Positions 17,739 to 26,588 are shown, numbered from the stretch's first letter. The stretch: DNA of 41,339 bases from Pseudomonadota bacterium (GCA_018240695.1 JAFEFH010000014.1:1-41339); one strand, 5' to 3'. Numbers and translations: made by a program. The notes: a model not told the origin generated them from the letters alone.

Positions 17739-19549
17739 TCGACCGGCAATCCCAGCGTGCGGCCGGGATAGCCTGCCGTGTCGAAATAGCGGGTCTCGCC
17801 CACCGCTTGCATCTTCAGCACCGTGACGTTGCCGTTGGCGTCGGGCTCGGAGCGCAGCGTGTGCGCCTGGGCGTTGGGCGTGGCGCCGCCCGGCAGCGCT
17901 TCGGTCAGCACGCGGCCGACCAGCTTGCCCTTGTCCGTGGCCTTGAGGTTCAGCAGGTGCAGGATCGTCTTGCCGAGGTCGGCGTTGCTGGCCGGCGCGG
18001 GGTCGACGAACCCGGTGCGGAAGCTCGGGCCCTTGGCGCCCATCGTGTTGCGCGTGTCGGCGCGCGAGAACGTGCCGTGCATGCCCTGGCCCTGGCGCAG
18101 GCTGGTGTTGGCGATCTCGACGCCGCAGGTCGTGGGATCGGCGCAGCCGGTCGAGAAGGAGCGGAAGTTCACCACGATCGAGGGATGCGGCACGACCGCC
18201 GCGCCCTCGAAATTGATCGCCGACAAAGGCAGCGTGCCCGGGATCTTGCCCAGCCCATCGGCCACGAACATGCCGCTCACATAGTCCTGCGTCGACAGGA
18301 ATGCGACGATCTTCTCGGCCAGCGCCTTGTCGGGCTTGGGCAGGTAGATCAGGTCCGAACCGCCGTTGCCGACCGCGAAGATCTCGGGATGCTCGGGATC
18401 GTCGCCGATCGCCGCGCCGTTCTGCCCGGGATGAGCGTTGGGCTCGACCGGCGAGCGCTTGTCGTCCTCGTTGAACAGCTTCTTGCCCAGCGCGCGGGCG
18501 AGGTCGATCGCGAGGAAGCCCGGCGGCATCTGGCCCGGCGGCACGTCCTTGTAGATCTGCGTCGCGGAGAAGCTGGTGCCGCTTTCCTTGGAGATCGTCG
18601 AGAAGCCGTGATCCGAGGTCAGGATCACGTCGGTCGTGGCATCGAGGCCGAGCTCCTTCAGCGACGCCATCAGCTTCGCGAGATTGTCGTCGGCGTTCCT
18701 GATGCCGGCGATCGAGGACGGGCCGTTGATGCCGGGCATCAGCCGGTTGAGGCTGTCGCCGTGATTGTGCTGCGTCGCGTCGGGATCGCGGCTCCAGTAG
18801 ACCATCAGGAACGGCTTGTTGCGTTCCTTGAACAGCGGCAGCACGACCTTGGTCGCGACGGCGGAGAAATAGTCCTGCTGGACGACGTTGGCGACGGTCG
18901 TGCCGGGCGTCTCGAAGTTGCCGGCCTTGCCGTTCTCGCCGCGGCTCGGCGTTTGCAGCGGCAGGCCGGCCGCCGTCAACCGCTTGGTGATCTCCTCGGA
19001 CAGCGGGATGCCCGGCGGCCGGCCGGTGCTGTCGTCGAAGATGATCGTGTGCTGGCCGCTGCGCTCGGTGTGGTCGAAGATCAGGGTCGGCCCGAGCTTG
19101 CCCATCGCGGCGGTCGACAGGCCCGCCTCGCGCGCGATCTTGAGGATCGTGTCCTCGTTCAGGAAATTGCCGTTGAAGTGCTTGTCGAGCTCGTTCAGCA
19201 CGGCGTCGTTCTCGAGCGGCGCCACCATGCCGCGCCGGCCGGCGAGCTTCACGCCGACATAGATGTTGTTGCTGTAGTCGCCGGTGTCGCCGAGATAGTG
19301 GCCGGTCGCCATTGCCGACGCATTGGCCGTGGTGAAGGTCGGGAACAGCGAGTGCGAGTTCTCGAAGCGCACGCCCTCGCTCATCAGCGCGTGCATCGTG
19401 GGCGCATACTTGGCGGTCGCCATGCCGGCGCGCATGCCGTCGGCCACGAACAGCACGACGTTCTTCCTGGCGGGCGCCTGTTGGGCGAATGCCGGAACGG
19501 CCAGCGCGCCTGCGAGGGCGGCGGCAAGCAGCAGGCGACGGCGCATCAT
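17735..19549 (-). CDS. Secreted type I phosphodiesterase / nucleotide pyrophosphatase family protein
   Basis: 604 residues with a cleavable signal peptide (MMRRRLLLAAALAGALAVPAF, cut near AFAQ), so likely periplasmic. The alkaline-phosphatase-superfamily core is seen: NVVLFVADGMR (metal Asp37), FPTFTTANASAMATG (nucleophile Thr around residue 73), SRDPDATQHNHGDS and DVILTSDHGFSTI, supplying Asp and His ligands for two zinc ions. Such enzymes hydrolyse phosphodiesters or nucleotide pyrophosphates. Two Cys in a loop near residue 485 (GCADPTTCGVE) could form a disulfide. Start has GGGAGAG upstream. The next gene upstream is a membrane protein 56 nt away. The natural substrate is not evident. Confidence 0.9.
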   Translation of the reverse strand: MMRRRLLLAAALAGALAVPAFAQQAPARKNVVLFVADGMRAGMATAKYAPTMHALMSEGVRFENSHSLFPTFTTANASAMATGHYLGDTGDYSNNIYVGVKLAGRRGMVAPLENDAVLNELDKHFNGNFLNEDTILKIAREAGLSTAAMGKLGPTLIFDHTERSGQHTIIFDDSTGRPPGIPLSEEITKRLTAAGLPLQTPSRGENGKAGNFETPGTTVANVVQQDYFSAVATKVVLPLFKERNKPFLMVYWSRDPDATQHNHGDSLNRLMPGINGPSSIAGIRNADDNLAKLMASLKELGLDATTDVILTSDHGFSTISKESGTSFSATQIYKDVPPGQMPPGFLAIDLARALGKKLFNEDDKRSPVEPNAHPGQNGAAIGDDPEHPEIFAVGNGGSDLIYLPKPDKALAEKIVAFLSTQDYVSGMFVADGLGKIPGTLPLSAINFEGAAVVPHPSIVVNFRSFSTGCADPTTCGVEIANTSLRQGQGMHGTFSRADTRNTMGAKGPSFRTGFVDPAPASNADLGKTILHLLNLKATDKGKLVGRVLTEALPGGATPNAQAHTLRSEPDANGNVTVLKMQAVGETRYFDTAGYPGRTLGLPVD

Positions 19550-19605
19550 TTCTCTCTCCCTTATTGTCGGGGGATATTAGCCGCTATTGCCGTGACGGGA
19601 ATGTT

Positions 19606-20388
19606 TCAATGGCGCGGGGCACGCGGTCGCGCCCATTTCTGGCCGCGGAAAGGATGGTCCTCGGGCTCGGGCGGGGTCCAGTCGGCCAGCCGCTCGTACA
19701 GGCTCGCCAGCACATGGCCGACCAAAGCGAGCAGGATGCAGTCGACGAAGCGCTGGGCGGCGGCCATCGCCGGGGCGACCCAGGGCTTGGCCGGCAGGTG
19801 CAGCAGCGCCCAGTGCAGCGCGATGTCGTCGGCGACCGACAGCAGCGCGGTGAGCGCGATCAGCACGATCAGGGTGGTGCGCACCGGGCGGCCGAGCCGC
19901 AGCGCCTCGATGAAGCCGATCGGCTCGGCGGTCGAGAAGGACGGCAGCGCCAGCGCCAGCAGGGCCACGATGGCGATGCACAGGATCATCGGCACCATCC
20001 ACGGCAGCATCGACAGCGCGCCGGCCAGCGCGAACAGGCCGGCGGCGAAGGCGAGGAAGCGCGGCGTGATCAGCGAGCGGCGCAGCATGTCGACCTCCTC
20101 GCAGTCGACCGCGCCGTCGAGCAGGCTCTCCTTGATCCAGCGGTCGAGGAACATCGCGTAGATCAGGACGAACAGGAAATCCCAGCCCCAGTGGCCGCGC
20201 CAGTGGATCAGCAGCCGCTGCGTGCCCAGCATCCACGCGATGCCGGCGGCGATGCCCGCGATGGGCAGGACGATGGTCAGGAACTCGACGCGCTTGCGCA
20301 CCAAAAATGCCAGCGCGTCGACCAGCAGGAGGAGAAGAGACGGCCGATCTTTGTCGGTCGGCCCATCTTCGGTCGGCGTTGCCGCCAT
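19606..20388 (-). CDS. Multi-pass membrane protein of unknown function
   Basis: 260 residues, no specific family recognised. I see about six hydrophobic segments: residues about 38-54, 68-84 (weak), 109-128, 129-150, 170-188 and 212-230. A conserved-looking acidic stretch DGAVDCEEVDMLRRSL lies after the second segment and an amphipathic loop EPIGFIEALRLGRPVR before the fifth. The C-terminal tail is cytoplasmic-like and basic. It may be distantly like YIP1-type or small inner-membrane proteins, but I cannot support that. It lies 12 nt downstream of the MetE-like gene on the same strand, so probably co-transcribed with it and the heme genes upstream. Confidence 0.75.
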   Translation of the reverse strand: MAATPTEDGPTDKDRPSLLLLLVDALAFLVRKRVEFLTIVLPIAGIAAGIAWMLGTQRLLIHWRGHWGWDFLFVLIYAMFLDRWIKESLLDGAVDCEEVDMLRRSLITPRFLAFAAGLFALAGALSMLPWMVPMILCIAIVALLALALPSFSTAEPIGFIEALRLGRPVRTTLIVLIALTALLSVADDIALHWALLHLPAKPWVAPAMAAAQRFVDCILLALVGHVLASLYERLADWTPPEPEDHPFRGQKWARPRAPRH

Positions 20389-20400
20389 CGCGCTCCGTCT

Positions 20401-21417
20401 CTACAGGGCCTTGCGCGCCAGCGCCGCGCCCTGTGCCAGGGACCTCAGCTTACCGTAGGCCGTGGCGAGCGTCATCGGCGCCATGCCGCAGTTGGTGCAG
20501 GCCTGGATTCTTTCAGGGTCGACGAACTTGCTGGCGAGCTTCAGCGTCGCGGCGACTTCCTCCGGCGTGTCGATCTTGTCCGACGCCACGTCGATGCAGC
20601 CGACCATCACGGTCTTGTTCTTCAGAAGCTTCATCAGCTCGGGCGGCACGTGGCTGTTGCGGCACTCCAGCGAGACCTGCTGGATCTTGCTGCGGTCGAG
20701 CGCGGGGAAGGTCTGCTCGTACTGGCGCCAGCTGTCGCCCAGCGTCTCCTTCCACTTGATGTTGGCCTCGATGCCGTAGCCGTAGCAGATGTGCACGGCG
20801 GTGGTGCACTTCAGCCCCTCGGCGGCGCGCTCCAGCGCCGGCACGCCCCACTCGACGGTCTCGCCGAGATAGACGTTGAAGGCGGGCTCGTCGAACTGGA
20901 TGACGTCGACGCCCAGCTTCTCGAGGTCCCTGGCTTCCTGGTTCAACAGCTCGGCGAAGGCGAACGCCATCTTGGTGCGGTCGCCGTAATAGCCGTCGGC
21001 CAGGGTGTCGATCAGCGTCATCGGACCGGGCAAAGTGAACTTCAGCTTGCGCGTGGTCGCGGCGCGGGCGACGCGCGCCTCTTTCTCGTGCACGAACTTG
21101 CGGCGCTTCAGCGCCGAAGTGACGGTCGGGCAGTCGGCATCGTAGCGGTTGTTGCGGATGCCCATGCGCACCTTCTTGTCGAAGTCGACGCCGTCGACCT
21201 CGGCCAGGAAGCCGTGCACGAAATGCTGCCGCGCCTGCTCGCCGTCGGTCAGGATGTCGAGGCCGGCCTGCTCCTGGCGGCGGATGGCGAGCGCGGTCGC
21301 GTCTTCCTTGGCCTCCTGGAGCGGCTCGCCGGTGAGCGTCCACGGCGCCCACAGGACGTTGGGCGTGGCGAGCCACGAGGGCTTGGGCAGGCTGCCTGCC
21401 AGCGTCGTCTCGAACAT
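20401..21417 (-). CDS. Short cobalamin-independent methionine synthase (core MetE-like)
   Basis: 338 residues: only the catalytic half of MetE, without the N-terminal folate-binding duplicate domain. Zinc ligands are all present: His209 and Cys211 (AVHICYGYG), Glu251 (SLECRN) and Cys307 or Cys310 (ACTNCGM). The homocysteine-binding acids appear in QFDEPAF. Short MetE-type proteins are known to make methionine with other methyl donors or partner proteins (for example the MesA-D groups; MesD acts with MesX). No MesX-like partner is visible here. The start abuts the hemY stop directly, with GGGAGG inside the end of hemY, implying translational linkage. The methyl donor is unknown. Confidence 0.85.
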   Translation of the reverse strand: MFETTLAGSLPKPSWLATPNVLWAPWTLTGEPLQEAKEDATALAIRRQEQAGLDILTDGEQARQHFVHGFLAEVDGVDFDKKVRMGIRNNRYDADCPTVTSALKRRKFVHEKEARVARAATTRKLKFTLPGPMTLIDTLADGYYGDRTKMAFAFAELLNQEARDLEKLGVDVIQFDEPAFNVYLGETVEWGVPALERAAEGLKCTTAVHICYGYGIEANIKWKETLGDSWRQYEQTFPALDRSKIQQVSLECRNSHVPPELMKLLKNKTVMVGCIDVASDKIDTPEEVAATLKLASKFVDPERIQACTNCGMAPMTLATAYGKLRSLAQGAALARKAL

Positions 21418-22791
21418 CTATCCTCCCGAGGTCGTGTAGACCGTGTTCATTGTCCCGAGCGCGGGCTTGGCTTCGGGCGGCAGCACCTGTCCGTAGGTGC
21501 CCGGTGCGCGCCAGTGCAGGGTGCCGAAGGCCCCGCAGCTCTCGCACACCGGCCGCCAGCTCTCGTGATGGGCGCCGCAGGCCGAGCAGCGCCACGCCTT
21601 GTCGGCCGGCGCGGCGGCGGCCTTGCCCAGCCACTCGTGCACCTTGGCCTGCTCGGCGTGCGAACGCTCCTCGACCTCGGCCATCAGGCGGCAGACGCGG
21701 ACCGGCGGATTGGTACCGGCCGCCGACTGGAGATAGCGGCGCGCCTCGCCCCACAGGCTGGCCTCGAGCGAGGCCTGGGCCAGCACCAGCAGGCTCTCGA
21801 GATCCTCGGGCTTCGACGCGACCAGTTTGCGCACGACGCCGACCCGCTTCAGCGGATCGCTCTCGCCCGAGGCCTTGAGATAGAGCTCGGCGAGATCGGG
21901 ATGCGGCGACAGCGCCCAGCCGCGCTCCAGCGTCTTCATCGCGCGCCGGGCGTCGCCCGCCTTCAGCTGCACCTCGGCCAGGCGCCGCGACACCGCGATG
22001 CGCTCGGGCGCCAGCGCGAAGGCTTCGCGCGCGAGCGACAGCGCCGAGGCGTCCTCGCCGTCGTGCTCGGCCAGGCGGCTGCGCTCGGCCAGCAGCAGCG
22101 CCTTCAGTGCGCGGCCCTTGTCCTGGTTCACGACCTTGGAGCGCATGCCGGCCTCGAGCGTCGCCTGCGCGGCCTGCCACTGGCCGTTCTGCGCCTGCAT
22201 GTCGAACAGCGAATGCACGACCCACGGCGTCTGCGGCCGGAGCTTGAAGGCGCGCTCGGCATAGTCGAGCGCGCTGCCTTGGTCGCCGTCGCGCAGCGAC
22301 TGGCCGATCAGGCCGCGCAGGCCGAGGAACGCCATCTCCTCGTCGTCGATCATGGCGGTGAAGGTCTTGCGCGCGGTCTCGCGGTCGCCGGTGAGCTGGG
22401 CCGCCTGCGCCGACAGCAGGCGCGTGAGCGCGGGCTCCGACAGCAGCGCCTCGGCCTTGCGCGCGTGCTTCTGCGCCTCGATGCCGTCGCCGATCGCGAC
22501 CGCGGCGAGCCCCTGCGTCAGCTCGCGATAGCCGCGGCGCTTGCGGCTGTCGCCCCAGCCTTCGAGAAGCGCGCCCGGTGCGCCGACGATCGAGCGCCAG
22601 GTCAGCCACAGGATCACGCCCAGCAGCATCAGCAGCATGACGACGACCAGCACGACGCCGACGCTGGTGTCGATGCGCCAGCCGCGCCACTCGGCCGTCA
22701 GCGTGCCCGGCCGCTCGGCCAGCCACGCCGCGGCCAGCATCATCGCCACGGCGGCGACAAACCACAGGACGACGCGGAACGTGGTCTTCAT
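21418..22791 (-). CDS. hemY: HemY-like membrane protein with C-terminal rubredoxin-like zinc ribbon
   Basis: 457 residues. Two N-terminal membrane helices (about 5-25 and 43-66) bracket a short periplasmic loop, as in the HemY N-terminal domain, followed by a long run of TPR-like helical repeats (residues about 85-390). The end carries two CxxC pairs (402-405 and 416-419, CSACG and CESCG), a rubredoxin-like knuckle also seen in LapB and some alphaproteobacterial HemY proteins. This HemY (distinct from the oxidase of the same name) is genetically linked to heme synthesis, with unclear biochemistry. The start overlaps the stop of the hemD-mitofilin gene by 4 nt (ATGA), so the two are coupled. 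Confidence 0.88.
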   Translation of the reverse strand: MKTTFRVVLWFVAAVAMMLAAAWLAERPGTLTAEWRGWRIDTSVGVVLVVVMLLMLLGVILWLTWRSIVGAPGALLEGWGDSRKRRGYRELTQGLAAVAIGDGIEAQKHARKAEALLSEPALTRLLSAQAAQLTGDRETARKTFTAMIDDEEMAFLGLRGLIGQSLRDGDQGSALDYAERAFKLRPQTPWVVHSLFDMQAQNGQWQAAQATLEAGMRSKVVNQDKGRALKALLLAERSRLAEHDGEDASALSLAREAFALAPERIAVSRRLAEVQLKAGDARRAMKTLERGWALSPHPDLAELYLKASGESDPLKRVGVVRKLVASKPEDLESLLVLAQASLEASLWGEARRYLQSAAGTNPPVRVCRLMAEVEERSHAEQAKVHEWLGKAAAAPADKAWRCSACGAHHESWRPVCESCGAFGTLHWRAPGTYGQVLPPEAKPALGTMNTVYTTSGG

Positions 22792-24644
22792 TGCGGCTTC
22801 GCCGCCGCCGGATTGGACGAGCCGAGCAGCGCGACGGCGTGCGCGGCGAGCTGGTCGACGGCGCGCTGGGCCGCGAGATGGGCGTCGGCGCGGGCGAGCC
22901 ACGCGGCGGTCGCCTTGTTGGTTTGCGGCGGCAGGCTCTTCACCAGCGCCACGGCCTTGGCGACATCGCCGGCATTGAGGGCGGCCTCGGCGCGCGCGAG
23001 CTTGGCCTCGACCGAATCGCCCGCCACGTCGTCGCCGACGCGGCGCAGCGAGACCAGGCCCTTCAGCTTGCCCAGCAGACGCTCGCCGAAGGAATCGTCG
23101 GCGAGGTCGTCGGCCAGCGCTGCCTTGGCGACGGCGGGGAAATCCTGGGCGAGACGGGTGCGCGAGACCACGCCGCCGGCCGCCTGCGGCTGCAAGCCGG
23201 TCACGATCTCGCCGAGCTTGGCGTCGTCCTTCACCAGCGGCGCCAGCAGGCCCAGGTCTGTGGCGAACGGCAGGCCGGAATCGAGCGCGGCGCTGAGGCG
23301 CGCGGCGATGCCGATCACGGCGGAGGCGCGCGCGGCGGCCAGCGCCTTCTGCTCGCCGTTGCTGAGCGCGCTCGCATCGGCCTTGGCCTTCTCGGCGGCG
23401 TCGCCGATCGCGGTGCGCAGGCCCGCGATCTCGGTCTTGAGCGCGGCGACGTTCTTGTCGGTCTCCTCGTTGGCGGCCGGCCGGCGCTCCAGCACCTCGA
23501 CCTTGCCGCGCAGCTCGGCGACGGCGGGATCGGTCGTGCTGCCGCGATCGGCCTGCGCCGCCGTGGTGGCGACGGCGCGCACGCGCTTCTCGAGATCGTC
23601 GAGCCGGACGCTGAACTCGTGCTTGGCGGCGTCGAGGGCGGCGGTGTCCATGACGGGTGCGGGTGCCGGCGTAGCGGCGACCGCAGGCGCCGGAGCCGGC
23701 GTCGGGCCCTGCCACAGTGCGCGCGCTTCCTGCGGCCAGTACGGCAGGGAAAGCAGCGCGGCGGCCAGCACGACGACGGCGGCGATCAGGCCGGCGATGA
23801 AGGCGCCGACGACGCCCAGCCCGCGCTTCACGATCACGGGGGCGGCGGGTTCCGCGGCGGGCGGCAGGAGAGTGGGGGTGGCGCTCGGTGTGTCGCTCAT
23901 GGCTGAGGGTCCTTTTACGACGGCAGGCGGTAGCCGGTCGATCTCGTCGAGCACGCCCTGGCGGGTGGGATTTGCCGCAGCCTGCACGCTCCGGAAGGGC
24001 AAGCCCTCCAAGGGGCGGGCGGCGGCGGGGCTGATGGCGATCGCGGCCACGGCGCGGCAGGCGTCGGCGAGGCCCGCGGCCTCGACCAGGCGCGCGAAGC
24101 TTGCCGCCGCGCGCGGCGAGAAGAAGGTGGCGACGTCGAGCGTGCCGCGGCGCAGGCCTTCGGCGGCGGCGGCCGGCAAGGTATCGGCCTCGCGGGCCTC
24201 GTAGAGCGCGAAGCGCTGGACCTCGAAGCCGTCGGCCTCGAGCGCGCCGGAGAGATCGCCCGCGACATCGACGCCCGACACATGGATCAGCGGGCCCTTG
24301 GCGGGATCGAGCTTCTGGCGCGCCAGCTCGGCCAGCGCCGCGGCATCGCCGCCGGCGGAGGTCACCGAGGTGAAGCCCAGCCCCTCGGCCGTGCCGGCGG
24401 TGGTGTCGCCCACGGCGAGGACCGGCTTGCTGCGCTGCTCGGCGGCGTCGGCCAGCGCCCGCGCGCCGTTGGCGCTGGTCAGCAGCACGGCCTGAGCGGC
24501 GCCGAGGGCGGCCGCGAAATCGGATGGCGGGCTCAGCACCTGCACGGTGAACAGCGGCGCGATCACCGGCGCATGGCCGCGCTGCACGAGCGCCGTCGCC
24601 AGCGCCGTTGCCTCGCGTTCCGGCCGGGTGATCAGCACGCGCAT
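22788..24644 (-). CDS. hemD: Uroporphyrinogen-III synthase (HemD) fused in frame to a mitofilin-like membrane protein
   Basis: 618 residues with no stop between two modules. Residues 1-240 are HemD (start MRVLITRPERE; ATG 24644 follows AGGGAG), with VLLTSANGARAL, VAVGDTT and TFFSPRAAASFARL typical of the family, which closes and inverts ring D of the tetrapyrrole. From residue 249 a second protein begins: a membrane helix (about 275-297), a Pro/Ala linker, a coiled coil (about 325-430) and a mitofilin-type helical C-terminus. Many alphaproteobacteria carry these as two adjacent genes. An internal ATG at 23900 has its own AAAAGGA, so a separate second product is possible. hemC is not adjacent. 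Confidence 0.82.
   Translation of the reverse strand: MRVLITRPEREATALATALVQRGHAPVIAPLFTVQVLSPPSDFAAALGAAQAVLLTSANGARALADAAEQRSKPVLAVGDTTAGTAEGLGFTSVTSAGGDAAALAELARQKLDPAKGPLIHVSGVDVAGDLSGALEADGFEVQRFALYEAREADTLPAAAAEGLRRGTLDVATFFSPRAAASFARLVEAAGLADACRAVAAIAISPAAARPLEGLPFRSVQAAANPTRQGVLDEIDRLPPAVVKGPSAMSDTPSATPTLLPPAAEPAAPVIVKRGLGVVGAFIAGLIAAVVVLAAALLSLPYWPQEARALWQGPTPAPAPAVAATPAPAPVMDTAALDAAKHEFSVRLDDLEKRVRAVATTAAQADRGSTTDPAVAELRGKVEVLERRPAANEETDKNVAALKTEIAGLRTAIGDAAEKAKADASALSNGEQKALAAARASAVIGIAARLSAALDSGLPFATDLGLLAPLVKDDAKLGEIVTGLQPQAAGGVVSRTRLAQDFPAVAKAALADDLADDSFGERLLGKLKGLVSLRRVGDDVAGDSVEAKLARAEAALNAGDVAKAVALVKSLPPQTNKATAAWLARADAHLAAQRAVDQLAAHAVALLGSSNPAAAKPQ
23898..23916 (-). promoter_or_regulatory. 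Internal ribosome-binding site and start codon inside the hemD fusion gene
   Basis: AAAAGGA (23910-23916) lies 9 nt before an in-frame ATG (23898-23900) that would begin the mitofilin-like module alone (370 residues, MSDTPSATP). A TAA in another frame sits right at this site, as if the ancestral HemD stop had been lost by a small frame change. Initiation here would give a free mitofilin-like protein in addition to, or instead of, the fusion. Confidence 0.5.
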
Positions 24645-24671
24645 GTCCGCTCCCTGTCCTGGCGACAAAGG

Positions 24672-25151
24672 TTAAAGAAGAACGACGCCCTCGTGCGCCA
24701 GGAGTTCCTGCTTGGTCGGCAGGCCGCGGCCGCCCGAGAAGCCGCCGCCCTTGCCGCCGCTGCCCAGCACGCGATGGCAGGGCACGATGATCGGAATCGG
24801 ATTGCGGCCGCAGGCCATGCCGACCGCGCGCGGGCCCGAGCCCAGCGCCGCCGCCATCTGGCCGTAGGTCTCGGTCGCGCCGAACGGGATGTCGCTCATC
24901 CGCTTCCAGACGCTCTTCTGGAAGGGCGTGCCGCGCGCGGCCAGCGGCAGGTCGAACCGTTCGAGCTTGCGGGCGAAATAGCGGTCGAGCTGACGCGCCG
25001 CCTCGCGCAGCACCGGCGGCGGGGTCTCGTCGTCCGCCGGCGCGGCGGTCGCGGCCCAGCGCCCGGTCGTCCAACTGACCCTTGTCAACGTATCGTCCTC
25101 GGCCTCGAGCGCGAGGCGCCCGACGGGACTGTCCACGTACAAAATCGACAT
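24672..25151 (-). CDS. ogt: Methylated-DNA--protein-cysteine methyltransferase
   Basis: 159 residues. The suicidal acceptor cysteine lies in the invariant PCHRV (Cys125) preceded by NPIPIIV, and the DNA-recognition helix region has PFGATETYGQMA with the arginine finger near GSGPRAVG. The N-terminal ribonuclease-H-like domain (VDSPVGRLALEAEDDTLTRV) is short, as in Ogt. The protein removes alkyl groups from O6-alkylguanine or O4-alkylthymine by irreversible transfer to Cys125. ATG 25151 is chosen to fit family N-termini, although no clear ribosome site is visible; ATG 25187 would add 12 residues. It is the first gene before hemD (27 nt) and divergent from the alpha/beta hydrolase. Confidence 0.94.
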   Translation of the reverse strand: MSILYVDSPVGRLALEAEDDTLTRVSWTTGRWAATAAPADDETPPPVLREAARQLDRYFARKLERFDLPLAARGTPFQKSVWKRMSDIPFGATETYGQMAAALGSGPRAVGMACGRNPIPIIVPCHRVLGSGGKGGGFSGGRGLPTKQELLAHEGVVLL

Positions 25152-25217
25152 GTCGGGAGCGTAGCGTTCGCGGCCATCATTTGCCATGGTGCAGCGATGA
25201 AATGGGGAGCCAAGGGA

Positions 25218-26588
25218 ATGGACGCCGGGGGCTGGAAACCGGGCCGCCGCGCCGTGCTGGCGGGCGCCGCCGCGCTGTGGCCGGCGTTCGCCTTCGGACA
25301 GACCACGCGCCGCCCGGCCGATCCCTCGGGCCCGCCGGTCGTGTTCGTGCACGGCAACGGCGATTCGGCCGCCCTCTGGATCAACAATATCTGGCGTTTC
25401 GAGACCAACGGCTTCAAGCGCGGGCTGCTGTTCGCCATCGACCTGCCGTGGCCGCTCGCGCGCTCCGACGATTCCAAGGAACAGCAGTACCGGTCCTCGA
25501 CCGCCGACCAGATGAAGGAGCTCGCCTCCTACGTGGCGCAGGTCAGGAAGACGACGCGCCAGGGCAAGGTCGCGCTGATCGCCTCCTCGCGCGGCGGCAA
25601 CACCGTGCGCAACTACCTGAAGAACGGCGGCGGCGCGGCGCATGTCAGCCACGCCATCCTGTGCGGCACGCCCAACAAGGGCATCGTGATCTCCGATTCG
25701 ATGCTGGTCGGCAGCGAGTTCAACGGCGCCGCGCCGTTCCTCAAGGGCCTGAACGGCGGACCGGACGACCTGATTCCCGGCGTGCAGATGATGGCGATCC
25801 GCTCCGACAAGAACGACAAGTACTCGCAGCCCGACGCGCGCTTCGTCGGCAATCCCGGCAAGCCGACCGGCGTGAGCTACGACGCGTCCGAGCTGCGCGG
25901 CGCGAAGAACGTCATCCTCGACGGCCTCGATCACCGCGAGACGGCTTTTCACAAGCTGGCTTTCGCCGCCCAGTACGAGTTCATCACCGGCAAGGCGCCG
26001 GCCACCCTGTTCATCGCCCAGGAGCCGCTGCCGGTGCTGAACGGCAAGGTGACCGGCATCGCGCCCGACAACAGCTACACCAACCTGCCGGTCGCAGGCG
26101 CCGTCGTGGAGGTCTACGACGTCGACCCGCACAGCGGCGAGCGCAAGGGCGCGCAGCCGGTGCACAGGAAGACGACCGGCGCCGACGGGCTGTGGGGGCC
26201 GTTCATCGGCCACTCCGATGCGGCCTACGAATTCGTGCTGACCCTGCAGGGCCAGCCGACGACGCACACCTACCGGTCGCCGTTCCTGCGCGGCAGCGAC
26301 GTGGTCGACCTGCGGCCGATGCCGTTCGGCAAGGGCGACGACCAGGCGGGCGCGGTGGTGATCATGAGCCGCGCGCGCGGCTATTTCGGCGTCGGCCGCG
26401 ACAAGTTCAGCCTCGACGGCAAGGTCCCGCCCGGCATCAACGACGGCGTGCCCGGCACCGCGAGCGGCAAGATGACGTTCGACGCCACGCCGCGCACGGT
26501 CGCGGCCGTGTTCAACACCGAGACCATCGCCGCCCGCACGTGGCCGGTGAAAGAGAACCACACGGTGGTGGCGGAGTTCATGAACTAG
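25218..26588 (+). CDS. Tat-exported alpha/beta hydrolase (lipase/esterase-like) with C-terminal beta domain
   Basis: 456 residues. The signal peptide has paired arginines (KPGRRAVLAGAAAL, cleaved near AFGQ), so the protein is likely exported folded. The hydrolase fold shows the oxyanion loop VVFVHGNGDSAALW and the nucleophile elbow IASSRGGN, with Ser124; the first glycine of GxSxG is replaced by Ala, as in some Bacillus-type lipases. The catalytic His is likely in ILDGLDHRETAF. From about residue 290 a beta-rich regulatory-like domain follows (NLPVAGAVVEVYDVDP). The start ATG 25218 has GGGGAG upstream; ATG 25197 is an alternative. Divergent from ogt. Substrate unknown; polyester or lipid esters are reasonable guesses. 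Confidence 0.85.
   Translation: MDAGGWKPGRRAVLAGAAALWPAFAFGQTTRRPADPSGPPVVFVHGNGDSAALWINNIWRFETNGFKRGLLFAIDLPWPLARSDDSKEQQYRSSTADQMKELASYVAQVRKTTRQGKVALIASSRGGNTVRNYLKNGGGAAHVSHAILCGTPNKGIVISDSMLVGSEFNGAAPFLKGLNGGPDDLIPGVQMMAIRSDKNDKYSQPDARFVGNPGKPTGVSYDASELRGAKNVILDGLDHRETAFHKLAFAAQYEFITGKAPATLFIAQEPLPVLNGKVTGIAPDNSYTNLPVAGAVVEVYDVDPHSGERKGAQPVHRKTTGADGLWGPFIGHSDAAYEFVLTLQGQPTTHTYRSPFLRGSDVVDLRPMPFGKGDDQAGAVVIMSRARGYFGVGRDKFSLDGKVPPGINDGVPGTASGKMTFDATPRTVAAVFNTETIAARTWPVKENHTVVAEFMN

Noticed and set aside
15470..20161. 1563-codon plus-strand frame
   Set aside because: It spans antisense to GST, Bug, phosphodiesterase and membrane protein genes and overlaps the carrier gene in a different frame; composition is that of a shadow frame.
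19489..24204. 1571-codon plus-strand frame across the heme cluster
   Set aside because: Antisense to metE-like, hemY and hemD genes whose domains are clear; no recognisable domain in this frame.
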